The position numbers and the translations under genes are program-made. DNA of 57,227 nucleotides from Branchiostoma floridae (Eukaryota > Chordata > Leptocardii > Amphioxiformes > Branchiostomatidae): assembly GCF_000003815.2 (NCBI RefSeq), contig NC_049982.1:14411704-14468930 (forward strand). Reading direction: 5' to 3'. The notes under the pieces were generated by a model. It ran no database searches, was not told the DNA's origin, and saw only the letters and a program-made list of their open reading frames with translations. The number at the start of each line of letters is the position of its first letter. Positions within the stretch are counted from its first letter, which is position 1. This document shows, piece by piece, positions 19,718-34,700 of this stretch.

Positions 19718-22700
19718 CTGCGTAGAAACAGTGTCATTGTACCGAGACTAACAACAACTTGAGCATTAGCCAAAGAGTTACCTACTGTGATGTCAATCTA
19801 CCAGAAAGAAGACATGTGTACTGGCTATTTTAGTTATTGCCGTTTCTTAGGATAAAGCCTCATAGATTTGAGCTTAGATACATACACGTTGTATCATTTA
19901 GTCTTTTTAAAGAAAGACGGAGGGAACTTACGCGGATAAGACAGTCCTATCGAATACGGGTCCTTGTCCAACCTTGGCGGAGGGCGTGGTTTCAGTGTGC
20001 CGTTGTTGACGTCATACTCGTACAAACCCTCGGGTTTGCCGTCCCGTTCTTCCCTGTCCACCATGTCCGGGCCCGGGACTGGCGGGACAGGTCTCGACAC
20101 CGACACGCTGGATGTTTCTACGTGAAAATAGTGAATTTTAAGGAGCGATTTAGCGGACAATGTTCTCTCTGAATCCATTATTCTGCTTTTGCTTAGTTGT
20201 TTATTTTCCAAGACACAGAGAACCTGATTGCCATGTATGTAAAAAAACTATCCAAGGGGTGTTAACTTTATATATAAGAAAAGAACATTTCAATGTTTAC
20301 ATGTATATCACAACAGAATATGGTCAAAACAGACACACATTCGACAGCGACGACTCTTTCATTACATCAAATCTTCATTGAGATCTCTTCAAGTCTGTAC
20401 ACCTTGCGCCACCTATCGTGATAGCTGATAAGTGCAACGCAAATTGGTCGCCATGGATAGAAGAGTTGGGGACGGACAAGCGATCTCAAGAGCATGGTAC
20501 TAATCTTCTGAGGGTTTTTTTTCCAGCAGCCTCACCTGAGTCTCTGTCGTCAGAGATCCAGCCTTTCTTCTTAACGATACAAACTCCGACAATCACGGCC
20601 AGGAGAGACACCACCGTCGTCACGGCGATCACGATGATCAGCGTCAGGTGCGAATCTTAGAAATACAAAAACAATGTACACAGGAACACAACAAGGTCAG
20701 ATCTATTATTCATGACCACAAGGATACTTTATAACGCTGCCAGTTTTTTGCAACCGTATACGGAAGTGATAATTGTTACGATATTAAATGTAGACCTAAG
20801 AGCGGCGGAAGACAGCTTGCTACATGCAAATCAGTAATTTAGATATTACCCACTTTCCTTAACTTAAGCATAGCCAAATTTTGATTCTCGCATATATTGG
20901 CAGTACGGTACGGTACATAACTATCACCTTGCACTTCCAGCCTGAAGTCCTTCTGGTCGGACCCGAACATGTTGGACGCTCGACACATGTAGTTCCCCGC
21001 CTGGTCCAGCGCCGCCGTGCTGACGGTCAGGAGACTCTTCACACCTTTGCTCGTTCTCTCTTCCCTAACCTACAATAGGAACAGTAACTTATTCACAGTG
21101 CATTACACTATGCCGAAAAAGCGAAGACGACAATCAAGTGATGCATTTACAGAAGGCAGGACACCGGAGTTGTGCTGCCACACTTTTTAACACACACATT
21201 CACACAATGCACACTTTTATCTGATAGTTACCGCGACGTGTTCTGTAATTCCCGCAGTGTATATGGTCTCTTTTCCGTTGGAGTCCCTCCAGAACCACGT
21301 GATGCCGTCAGGAACAGGATCGGACGCCACCTCACAGATGAGCGTGGCGTCTCCGCCCTCCACGATGGTGAGAGTGGACAGGGAGCTGTCCCGGACCTCT
21401 GGCCTGCCTACAGGAGCGGCGGAAACATGGTGGTCGTCAGGGACATCTCATGCAGGATACAGTGGAGAAGGAACGAAAAAAGAGCGAAAAGAGTACCGGA
21501 GGAGAATTCTAGAATTGTAAAACATTGAGAATGATACAAATCACGAGTCGAAATAAAGAATGTAGCATACGTTAAAGGCTATAAAGTTCAAAAATGAAAA
21601 TAAACCCTGTATTTAGGTCAAGCTATCCCTAGATTTGGAAACAAGATTGAAATGTTGAGCCTTTTGGACCGACTTGTTGGACATACATGTACCCGTCCCT
21701 ACCCAGCGGAGCCTGAATACGTGACTTGTTTGCAATACTTAAGAGCAGGCCGCAATATTCCAACCACGCGTCAACATACATCCGTCTCAGTCAGTCGATC
21801 CGAACCTTTCTCAACGTACAACACAATTGATTCAAAGCATGGAAACATTTTAAGTGATTAAGTGTGATAGATGACACCGCGTGTGGACGAAAACCACCTC
21901 TTTCGGTCGCTTTGGCTTTTAGTAATGATTTTATTGATATCCGTTATTTCAAGTAATGTCGTGTCATAAATACGGCATCTGGCACATCCGGACACGTGAG
22001 AAATAACACGCGCCGAGTCTGTCAGGTGCGCTGATGTGTGACCAAGGCATCAAAAATGGAGGAAAAGTCATACCATTTGCGGTTCGATTTAAGGCAGACT
22101 ATGAAACCAGAAATACGTATCTACGTTCCCCAGTAATCAAACATGCCGCGCCAGACGACGTTGATCGACCTCAAGGTCAATACTCTGTCGCCTTCAACTC
22201 GGCTTTATATACATGGCAAACGTACGGAAGTTGAACAAAACCGTTTTATCTACATATTCGTTGCGTATTATTTTTGCTGAAAAGCAAATACTCTACAGAA
22301 GTTTCGGGGATAGAAAAGAAGGGGGTGCGGCCATAACCTGAACTTCTGATGAAACTGGGCCCAACCCTGCCGAAATTAAGATCTAAATGGCAATGTCAAT
22401 GCCCACTGAGACCTTTCTATTACTTAGCGTCAAGATTAGCTTTATTGCTTTGGTAGGTACAATTTCCATGACGTACCTACAAAACCTATGTGTGCTTCAT
22501 CATTCTTGACCTGGCTTGCTCATAGGGTGCCAGGATGAGAGAAACCTCCCGGACCTTAATATGCTGTTATTCAATTACCACAAAAACTCTAAGATACGCT
22601 AAATATGTACTTTTATGACGAGACAGTTTGTATGTGGCATTGAAGTATGTTATAAGCACCCATGTAAGGACTATCTTGATAGGCGCAGGGTCACAAGTCC

Positions 22701-25700
22701 GTCACATGTGCCTGATCACGCACTGGCAGTTCTCATTAAACATGATGTATGTCTCCGCTCATCTGGCGACCCTGCCGGGTTCATTGGCTCCAACGATCCC
22801 CGTCTGGGCAGGTTAATCAATCCGCAGGGCGGCGGCGCACCTTAGTCTTTGATCCCTGAATGAAGGTTATGCTTATGAACCGCCTGTAACCTCATTATTC
22901 CAGTTGAACTACGATTCGTGCACGCTAACCCCAACCCTGAACAAAGTTTCATCTCTTTAATCACCGCCTACTGGGTCGTACGAAAGGCTACATTCCAGTC
23001 ACTCCCTTTGGAAGCGCCATACTTTTTGCTTTATATAGATTTTTACATGAGTGCTTTAGGCTAATGGTTAGTGATTCTTCTTATGGATTACAAGGTCAGT
23101 GCCACGATCCCAACCTTCCCCCTGGGTTGGTGAACCCCGATATGAACCGGTGGGGGCTGTGGGCTTTGAAGAGGGACGTTGTAATCTATTTGTTTGCTGT
23201 CGTGTTTAAAGAGAACCTCGCCTTGAGCCATTTAACTGTTCTAAAAGCCAGGGGTGCGCACAGAGGAGGATTAGAAAACCTTATAGCCTAACCAGCTCAT
23301 CTGGGACCATTATTACTGTAATATGATGTTCCCCTTTGCTTCAGCCCATCCCATCAACCCTAATCTCTATAAAACCGCCCCCTGGATGTAAATAAGAGGC
23401 ATCCAATTATCATACGTGTACACGCACATACCTCAGTTCCTACAATACTTACACATCGTGTATTACTTTTGAGAAAGGTACGTTTCAGTGACGGATAAAC
23501 ACTAACACGTTGACCTCTATACTATCTATCATCTCTATTGTATGCAATAAACGATGTGAAAGTGGATGTGGAATCTACGCGCCAGATGGGCACCTTCCGT
23601 TCCAATACCGCAATCATAAGACATCTATACTAAGTTCTATATTTGTTCAGTTTTACCGAGCTGACCTGTGCGGATGAGGCTAATCCTACCTTAATAGATA
23701 TTTAACGATCTGGGCATGATTAATGACGGACCTCCGACCTACAACGATGTGATATCGATCGGTATTTTTCTGTTTTGCACATTCTTCATGCGGGTGATGT
23801 ATTTTCAACGGTCGGCTGGACTCTTCTTAAAACAAAATGCATTGACCTGTTACCTTACTAGTAGCAACGGAAATTAAGAATAACCAATATTTTTACGCTG
23901 AAATGCTTTCATTTGCGGAATGGGTAACGCCGGTAATAAGATAACCAAAAAGTTATAAAAAACGAGCAATCTGAGTAATATAGAGGACTAAACGATGATC
24001 TGTCGTGCCTAAATGTAGAACATTTTGAAACTATTGCGTCCAATCATTTGCGCCAGTATGTACAACTTTGTATGACAAACGTAAAAATCGATGATAAACA
24101 TTTTGATGTATTTGACGTGAAGAAGATTTAAAAATAAACGAGAGAATTTCTATTTTGGGGTGTTCCCTTACCAACCACATCGATAAAGGTCTCCTTATCC
24201 ACACTCGCAAATCCGGGACTGCTGGCCACGCATGCGTACTTCCCCTCCACATCGTAGTTGACCGGGGACAGCACCAGCGGGTTGCCCATGTACAGCTCTG
24301 TGTTCTGCCGCCGCCACCTCACCTGCGGCCTGGGATTTCCCTCCGCCACACACTCCAAGGAGAACCCGTCCTGTCCGTACAGCACGCTCACTTTGGTGTC
24401 AAACGTCTGCCGGATTCTTGGAGTAACTGGGGATTTAAAAAGAATAAGATACAAGTCAGGTTCATAATCACTCTGTCCATATGAAATAAATAACATAACG
24501 TTATGTCATGATATTACTTTATACATGACTTTGAGCAATGGAATACAGCAAAAACGTTGAAGGTCGTTACACTTGTACAGGCGTGATGTAAAATGCACCT
24601 GTCGCGGTGTCACGTGACAAATACTTTAGTGTATACATAATTCGGTATTCGATTGTGTCTGAAAGTTGGTGAGAATTACACACTTTTGCACTATATATAT
24701 TGTACGCAGTCCTTTATCCTCTATCTTCATGTCTACCTTGCCCCCCCCCCCCAACGACCTGGAGGTCAAGGGACTAGGTAGGTAGGTAGGTAGGTACGAA
24801 GTCCTTTTGTGTGAAAGGAAAGTATTCAAGAGCTCGTACACAAGTGGACACGTGATCTTACATAGATCCTGCAGTGTTAACCTGAAGGAAGGAACTCGTT
24901 ATCTTACACAGAACCTCCAGCGTGAACGTGCCGTAGCCGACTGGCGGGATCCCGTTTTCCGCGATGCATTGGTAGATCCCTGCGTCCGAGCTGGAGACTC
25001 TGTCTAAGTGAAGCACCTGACCTCTGCGCGGGAAGACAATGGACCGCTTTACACACTCGTGTTTCAGTAGACTTGAGTTGACTCTGTGACTTATAGTCGA
25101 CTCGGAAACGCGTGTGTAAATCGGGTCTTTGCAATGTAGAACTGGCAGCTAAGAATATTACTTTTATTGGCAGATAACTTCTTTGCAACTTCACGAGTTT
25201 GTACGTTTTCCAATGCAATCACATCAACATAGATCATATAGAAACATTGGACGTAACTTATTTCTTTGTGCAAATATAAGCTTAATTAGAGTTCAAATAA
25301 CAGATGACGCAAAATGCAGACTGGATTATTTACCATACATTGAGTTCCCACTGGTATGACCAAGTTTTCATATAAGATCCTGAACAGGATAGACAGGCGT
25401 GTGCGTCACAGAATATCAATGTTTGAATCACCTTCCAGTATAGCAACCAGGTAGGATCGCCTCACCTGTTGTCTACCCTGAAGGGTAGCGCGTGGCCGAC
25501 CTTTCTCCAGTCGACGTCAGCAGGGGGGTTGCTGTCCACGTGACATGTGACGTTCAGCGACTCTCCCTCCATCACACGTGACGACTTCGGCGTCACCGTT
25601 ACAGTCGGTGGATCTGGCAATGGAGGAGTTGGTTGAATCGTGAATTGGTGAATATAAAACATGTTGTCTATGAGTATTAGTCTTGGTTAGCTAGGAAAGG

Positions 25701-28700
25701 CATCGCGTTAGATAAATACAAAATATCTCCTCTCGGACCTTCAAAAAGTTGGAGATCCACTCTTCTAGCAACTGACAGCAGCCTAAAGGACCAGAGATGC
25801 TTGTGTAGGTTCAACTGCTCTGTATTCCTTATGAACTTATTTTGGACAGTCGTCTGATAGTTGGTGTCAGAACATATCACTTTCGATCTAAATCATCAGC
25901 ATATGTGCATGCTGTGTTATCACTGCCGTTATCAATGTCGTGCTCAAAGCTTCCCTCCAACCTGCACGCACCTGATATCATTCACAAGAGTAACCATTAT
26001 GGCATCAAGGTTCAGATCTGTATCGCTTATACACCAAGAGGGGAGATGTTATCATGGGTCATCCTGATATCGATAGACAGTAATCCAAAGTTATAGAGGT
26101 GATAGTCCATTGGACAGTAAACTGGATCACTTTATTCGGATCTCATGTACGCCCAAACTGTTATGAGTGTTCAGATGTAGAAGACGTGGATGTTTCGGAT
26201 CAGATAAGCTGCTAAGCCAAGAAGGAATTCGAAGTACTGCTTCTTTTTGTCAAATTAGCTACGAAAAACAAGACATAACAAATGTGACATTTTCTGTTAA
26301 TTATAAGCTTTCTGGAGACGTCTGAAACATTACGCCTCCGTTACGAAAGTCTAACATGTGTACACAGGGCCGTGCCATTTTACTCAGTGGTGTTTAAAAG
26401 GACAATGCCAGTGCAACTACGTCTTATGAATGCCTATGTAACCTTTAAGTGTACTATATTACATTATGTGATAGATTGTTCTAATGTATCTTAGGTGGCT
26501 ATAACTTGCACAGACAATGACATATCACCTATCTATTTCTTATACCATTGCTTACACTTCTAGAGGGACTTTGTTTGCGTCCGCCGTTGAATTTCACGAC
26601 CCATAACAGTTCTTATCGATAGAACTGAATTCACCCATGTCATCAGATAAGGCTGACAGTGGCAGATGGGTCATTGAGCAGAGGGTTCTTGATGGGCCCT
26701 TTAGGGGGAAGCCAACCGTTGACAATTGTGAGGCTTCTATATTCAGCATAAGCTGTACTGATACTAGTGATGGAAGACACTGCAAACTCCCAATCCAACT
26801 TCTTGAAAAGTTACACAGTTTGTATGTGAATAATTCGAAGTATATTAAGTCGTTAAGAGGATCAAAGACTTATATACACAACATGGCCCCAAAGGAGTAA
26901 TTATGACAGGCTGTGATGCTCTAGACCGATGCCATGCCAAGTGCCATTTTTCCGACCACTACTATATGTACGCGACTCAACCTCTGCTTGGAGAGTAATG
27001 CCAAGTGCGATGTGGTGCGGTGTAGTATGGAGCGTGATCATCTTTGTAAAAAGTGTGAATGAATAACAACAAATCGGAACTTCTCATTTAGTTTATTACT
27101 TCAAGGCTGTGCAAATTAACATGTTATAATCTATCTGCTCGTATCCTGCCGTAATTAGTCCTACATGTTCCTACACTAAATATAGATATTTGTTAGCGTT
27201 AGTGATTAATAAATGTCAGAGAAATTTTGGTGCATTGGCAAATGAGTGAACACAGACAGTTTACGCACAGTGCTCAACGAAAACTGGCCCAACGGGATCT
27301 GAACTAAAACTTATACTATTCTCTTTCACAGTTCCTATTTGACCTGCATGCCAAATGTTTATGTGTCTCAATCCTTACAGTGGTTCTACAGCTATTGTTC
27401 TGTCCTGTTAGACCAGCTTTCCGTTGGACGTGGTACTTACATCTGACGTTAAGGACCTTGACGGCTGTCCTGGCCTTCACCAGGGAGGGGAAACCCTGGT
27501 TTGCCTTGCAAGACAGGTTCGCGCCATTATCCCATTTCGTGAGGTACGGGATCACCAAGTTCAGCATCACTTCACCCTTGTTGATCCCCTCTTTGAAGGC
27601 GTCGTCCGGGAGCTTGTATGGCCTGGTGCCGTTGTACCATGTCAGGCGGGGAGGGGGCCTGCCCCCTACCGACGTGCACGTCAGCATCAGCCCCTGGCCT
27701 GCCTTACGAGGGGCCGTGTCACCAATAATGTCGGGTGGGCCCGACAGTGGAACTGTGGTATGACGTAATGAATACCAATTTCGCTTCGTGTAGTCAAGAA
27801 CAAGAAACAATTGCACCAAGTACCCAATACTAGAACTATCCTATTGTTCTACTTTTTGTGTAAAAATGGCACGACCCGGTGTATTTCGTTTTGCACTTAC
27901 TACTATTACTACTAAATTGAGTAATAGGGAAGCTCTAGTACATGGAACCGATGCAATTGTGTCTTTGTGAGTTTCAGTTTTACTTTGTTATTGTACGCTT
28001 GGACAGCTTTAGCCATTTTTGACCAGGGTGGCAAGATTTCAGTTAATGGATAAAACATGGATTATACAGTGCGTCATAGTGTGTTGCATGAAAGCAAGCT
28101 ACATTATATGGATAACCAGTATGCAATGAACGCTCGTACACGTAGAATACAAGAGTGAAAGATCAAGTCTGAAACCCTGATGCTGACTCGCAACAAATTT
28201 ACACTACAGCTTACGTGAATGCGACATATTCATTTTCAGTTTACGGGTGGTGTTATTTCTGCTCACCAACTGAACAGTTCAAGAAAAAAATAAACGTTTC
28301 GTTGCGTTGCATTAAACATGGCGCCCAGAGTCTCTCTCAGATAGCTCTCTCAGAGTCTGCGCGTCTCACTGAGAAAACACGTTCCATTGACTCAGGTGAA
28401 AAGTTGTGCATTATCAGGTGAAAGGTTGTGCGTTATCAGATGAAACGTTGTGCACTATATCAGGTGAAAAGTTGTGATCAGTATGATTTATTCTGATAAG
28501 CAGTAATGTAGAAATGTTGTTATGCATGGAATGCCTGCGACTGTAAGTCGTCATTTAACGTTACACATTTATAACTCACCGCTTGAGAGGTATACACCGT
28601 GTTGACGTACCTACTACTGCGAGGGTAGCCTCAGCAGTCTCGTCCAGTGACAGTGTGCTGCACCTATAGTCTCCCTCGTCTGAGTTAGCCGCGCGTAGAA

Positions 28701-31700
28701 TCTGTAAGTTGTGTTCCCCTCTTGTGGTGTCTCCAAGGATTCGGTATCTACAGCAGGGGTGGGGGAGGGGTATTTAGAAATGGACTAAATTGCATACGTA
28801 CGTGTGGGGTCTTGGAGATCCGGAGTTGGTGCCTGCTTGTAGTGTGTTTTATTTCATACTGTGTAATGTTACATATATTACCAGGAGCTCCTTCCTGTGA
28901 GTGAGAGGTGCATTTATGGGCTTGACTATTGGTATGTATTATTGGTTGTTGGAGGATGTTATGTGGTCTTAAAAGGCGATAAAAAGCGTCTTTTATTTTT
29001 ATGTAACGTTTTCTTAACATTTGAGATCCAATTCTGATTGGAAATGCCCAAGCTACAAGAGTGAGATAAGGTGCACATTACAAAATGACACAAACAACAG
29101 ACCTAAATAGACTACATGATATCACATCTTGTTCACTTGAACACAAAACTACACTTTCCACAGGAAATAACTTCCGAAAATGTTTGTGGGTACCAAGGTT
29201 ATCGTGTCCCTATCACATGTAGTAAAGCATGATATACAACCTTTATATGGCATTTTGTGCACATGATTTACATGAACTGGCACTTCTGGTCCCTTGGAGA
29301 ACGGATGAGGTTTCCATGTCTATGCTAAACGTATAAATCTGAACATTTATGTTGACCACTGCCCTACAAGTTTAGATTTGAGTTAAATAATGCATGCCAC
29401 ATTTTTGTTAATTAAGAAAGATCTAGAGTTCGACCACTGCCCTACAAGTTTAGATTTGAGTTAAATAATGCATGCCACATTTTTGTCAATTAAATTAATA
29501 ATTATAAGAAAGATCGAGAGTTCAATGCGCGTGTTCCACTATGTAGAAAATCATCTTCGAAAGGTTTTTAAAAATCGTTGATACATTTATGGACCTCCTT
29601 ATTCATGCTACGAGGGAAGTGTCAAAATCTGTTCTTTGATAATCTATTTTTATGAAATAATCTGTATTTTGAGAGTACAGTAATGCTATTTATACCTTCC
29701 CTTGAAGCGTTTGGCGATGACGTTACCACTGGAGATATGACGCATATCCGGCGGGCCGTACCACTGCACCATCTCTGATGGGGGAAGTCCGTCAATGGCA
29801 CAGTGGAGCGTTACTGTGTCTCCTTTCAGGACATCAGCTGATTTAGGTCGCTCTCTGTAAGACGCTCCGTCCACTGTGGTGGCAACATCAAACACCATGG
29901 GGTTTTACAATAAGATTAATCACCCCTATTGCTCTCTGTAACTTCAATTGTTGGAGTAAATATCGATGGGAAACATTTTGTAAGACGTTTTTGGCACTTT
30001 TTGCTTTATATCGATAGCAAAATTCAAGCTAGGCCAAGAATCATGATTACCTTAGAAAAAACACACTTTTTATGAAAACCATACGATACGAGAAACTCTT
30101 GCTGTGTGCATCCTGGTTGCCGACTTTCATTTCAAACCAAGGCTTCCTATGTAGTTTCATTTTGTACCACATTCAAGTAACGGGAGACTTGAAGACGTCT
30201 TGGGGACACCGCTGGCACACCCGTAAAAGAAACACGGTTTTGCTCGTAAGAAAAAAAAACACACCAATATTTCAATTGCAATAAACTTACAACCACGCAA
30301 ATTGAGCCATTAGAACCAAGTGTTACATATTGTCAGCCTGAGATCATTAATTGTGACATAACTCAGTGATGGCCTCATTGAACAGCACCATTAACATGCG
30401 TCTCTATAGAACTGCGGAAGATCACTCGATAAGACCGAAAGCGAGAGCTATAAAACCTGATAGCTTCCTTGTGGTCTCGATAGCAATCAACCTTTCTGGA
30501 AGATTAACAAGCTTATGAACCCTGAAGATGTATAACTTGGTTTTATCAGACCAGCGTTTGTAATTGGATTCACATCCCTGCAGCCGTACGTTAGTAACTA
30601 TATTAGCAGGGACACGTTCAGTCGAACTGTTGAGAGTTATGATGTTATTACCCTGGTCGGCATGGAAGTGGAGATGAAGCTGTAAGGGGTGTTTGACAAA
30701 TGTAGAGATAAAAGTGAGAGCTCGAGTATAGACATACTTTCCAGATACAATCTTCGCCATTCCAATCTGTATATACAATATAGATGTTGCTCAATCATCC
30801 TTCAAGGAAACAAATCATACACGAATGCTGGTAGTCTCCAGGGCAACCACTTTATGAATAGCATCACATTAACTTACAGGAGGATGGTCCATTCGAGGCT
30901 GACATAAAGAAAGATTTAGTTTTAGAGCATTAGAGAAGAAACACATTTCATCATGCAAGTTGTCTGCTCAAAGTAACATGAAATAACAGATGACAGTCAA
31001 AATTAACAAATAGAAGTAATCATTACATCAGTAACATGTAACTCAGGTTGAAATACAAAATAAACTACGTCAACGTTATAGCATAGAAATGACAATAATA
31101 ACAACGAAGTAAACTAATGATCATAAAATCTAATTACCAGCAATAACAAAACAAACTGAATCAAGATTACGACATCACATACACAAAATCAAGCTGACCG
31201 GCCAATCTAGATAAACTAAACGAATCTCCCGGTCTTTGAAACATAATTGAACACAATGTCGACAATTTGGCAGTTGGTCGATTGTGGGACGGGAGAGGCT
31301 GCCCGTAGGGAGTAGGGTACATGAAGTATTGTCAGATGAATTGAGGGGTTAGAAGAGAGTATTTCGTCAATGTTTAAATAGGATAGGGTTTGCAACATAT
31401 GGGCCATTTTGCTATTAAACAGCTCGCAGTGCAACAGGTAGTGCTCAGTTGTCTCATTTGGATCCCCACATTTACACTTAGGGCTAGTATAAATATTTAG
31501 TTCGTATAGAGAGATTAAGGTCACACGATGTCGTGGCTAGGTTATTGGGGTGCACATTGACCGAGATCACGTGCATTTTATATCTTATTTTACTTCTAAT
31601 GGTTCACAAGGTCTTAACGTTTACTTGACCTCTATGAGATTGTGGATCTCGTAGCACAAGAGGAATGTGGACATCCCATTATATCCATTCTAGGCCGAAA

Positions 31701-34700
31701 GACGGTTGCCGCCGAACCAAGATGGAATTTGAACCAGTTGGGACCAGGACCTCAACTGCGAGGCTGCTTCTTTGAGTTACAAGGTCATCCCTAAGGTAGC
31801 AAGTGTAGTCATTCTAAAATCCATGAACAGCTAATTCGACTGGATCTGCCTTGGGATCGCGAGGTCATCTCATCTCTCTTAAGTGGAAAGCATATCGGCA
31901 GGAAACTGGTTCACATGGAGCTGTATTTGTGTCAGTTCATCCATCACGTAACGGGGTTAGCTGACCCTACAAACGGCACAATGATCTGCTCAAGTCTAGT
32001 CTATACTGTAGACCTTGTGGGAAAGGTGGCCTGATATGATACATATAGGGAACGTCCTACATACGTCAGGAGAGGCTTTGGAGTAAATCCAGCAGTGTGC
32101 GTTTGCTAAGCTCTTGGTCAGTACGTTGGCTGTGATGGAGATGGTTGATATGTACTTTTAGGTAGGCCTTCCTGAGTGAGAGTGCAGATCAAACTGCCTT
32201 ATAACGTACGCAAGATAACAATGGCTCTAAAATTTATCCTGGTACTTAACAAGTAACTATTGCCTTGCATATTTTATTACTTGGATATATAACGTTATAG
32301 CCTCAAACGACTTGCCGTATAACGTGTTACAAATAACGTGTTGTATATTCGATCAAATCAAACAAGTATTACATGTGTAACAGTACATGTAGCTACATGC
32401 CGTGATTCATGTTTCTATATGTGTATAAAAAGGGTCATATATCTGACTATGTCTGGAGGACCACGGAGGGTTTCTGAGCAACTTGCCTTATCAGCATAAG
32501 ACATCCGATATCCTTGCATCAAATCCTTTCGTGTCGTGCCCCCATGTCTATCTCGCCCGTCCAGACGCTCCCGTGTTCCTTCTTCAATTATTTCATAGCC
32601 GGAAATAGACTTAAGAAATCTTCCTGCGCATCAATCATTAAACTTTCAATCTTCCTAACACGAAATTTCTGTCAGCTGTTTGGGTCGATGGGCATTTCTT
32701 AGTTTGTTTTCCATTATTCGTTGGAATTCCTAAGTGAAATGAAATCGCCCTAGTTTTCATCCAGTCTTGATTGATGTTACAGTGATGGCACCATGACAAA
32801 AGTCTGGAAGGAAGCATTATGTCGACACTAGATTAACTACTAGTCTGTTTTTTTTCAGTCGTAGAATAAACCAACCGTTTCATTGTGGAATGACTTAAGC
32901 TTTACGTTTTGACCTCAATTATACATTAGGAAATGTACATTACACATGGAAATCTCATTCCCTTAGACAAAGAGTGTCAAGATAAAATAAATGTATCAGT
33001 ATTAGAGCCCTAAACAAAAAAGAACAAGCTATTTGCTGATCACATCATCGAGATTGACAATGACGTTTTTCCGACACAACATCAGTCAGCATCCCCCTCA
33101 AGAGACTGGAATCACCACTATATACGGCTTTATTCCCAACCCAATAAAGAAGATTGCATTTGAGAGGGTCTGTTATATTGGCATGTCGCTAAGTTGCAAG
33201 TCTCTCCATCCCCCGGGAGAGTGACTCCCATGAATGTTACGCCTTCCGCGTACGAGAAGATCGAACTTCATCTACTGTGGCCCTGACTTTGTTATGGGTC
33301 AGGACTAGAAGGAAAAGGACACCATTAGAAAGTGAACTGTCTACCTTGATAGACAGGTCGGCTACTGAAAGGTCGGTACGTATCCGGATCCAGCGACATC
33401 GGAAATGAAGAATTTGCAAAAGGAGTAAAGGTACTTGAAAGTTTTGGTCTAAGAGGCCAGATCCCTGCTTCATCCGACATGATATAGTCACCTGAAGCCG
33501 AAATGTACGTGAGGATTTTCCGAATCTCCTCGCTCTGTGCTGGATCCGTGGTGAGGAATATCTCGGTACAAGAAAAATGAACTAATGTATGACATAAAGT
33601 GAAACCTGAATGAACGTGCAAGCCCAACACCAACGCTTAAAGATTTTTTTCATTGTAACAACTTTCAGAGTATTGAAAAAAGAAACACCTTGGGTATTGA
33701 AGATGATGATTATTACTGCTCGTATAATGAACATGAAAGGAAATGTTGGCAACACTTTTCGAGAAGTTGAAGGCCAGATGTAAGCCCCTGAGAGCGGAAG
33801 TGTTGGAAGTGGGACCCAGGTGTGTTGGAAGCACCAAGTCTAATAAGCACGTTCATCGTCCGGAACCGTCCGTTAGAAATTGAATGGCACAATAACCTGC
33901 TATTTTGTATTAACGGCCCTCCTGGCAAATGTCCCAGAACGTGGTTGGGAACGAACGTGGAGTGTGCACTGTGCGAGCGTCCCGAAACTGGGAACGAGGG
34001 GTGGGGGGATCTGAAATTACATACACTGCCAGTGCCTCTGAGAAATACCAATGGCCACGAATCAGAAAAAAACTACTTAAGAAGTATTAATTGAATTTTG
34101 GAAAAAGAAATTCTGATCAATGACGCACTTGTTAAGTTAAATGCCAGTCGACATTACTGCTCATCTATTTCGGATAAGATGAGTACATTCTAAGTTAAAT
34201 TGAAGCTTGTTCATTTCCTTAATCCCTTAAACTGTATGTGACTACCGGTAAAATGTTGGACACATAATTCATTATTTGAAAGTTTCACGGTGCACATGAA
34301 TGAGCGTTATTTGCAAATTAAACTTTTTATTGTACACAACCTATGTCTTCGTCATAATCTACATTTTCGTCGTTAAGCCCGGCAACCGTGATATGGGTCG
34401 TTGTAGCAAAGTTCTTCCATAAACAGTCATTTAGTTGGCGTAATGGAGGCCACATGAGCTCCCAAAGGGCACACAGTATAATGCACAGCAAAGTTAATAC
34501 AAACCATTGTTAATGCCAACGATATGACCACTTATATATATCTGTATATGTATCTAATATCACAGATGTTTGCGACATTTCATCATCTCATCAAATGAGA
34601 TATATGAATAGCGTAAGGTCATAGTACACGTATGCTAGCTACATGTAGTCAGGGTCAATTGAAGTAGAATTGTTAGCGTACATAACTTTGACAAGGACAC

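Noticed and set aside
24155-24484. Plus-strand 109-codon frame
   Set aside because: It lies opposite the gene B Ig4 exon, which has all Ig landmarks and matching splice phases on the minus strand.
27380-27768. Plus-strand frames of 114 and 127 codons
   Set aside because: Antisense shadows of the gene B Ig2 exon; no domain on this strand.
33325-33633. Minus-strand 102-codon frame in gene B intron 1
   Set aside because: No domain or repeat-element signature; neighbouring frames overlap it without support.
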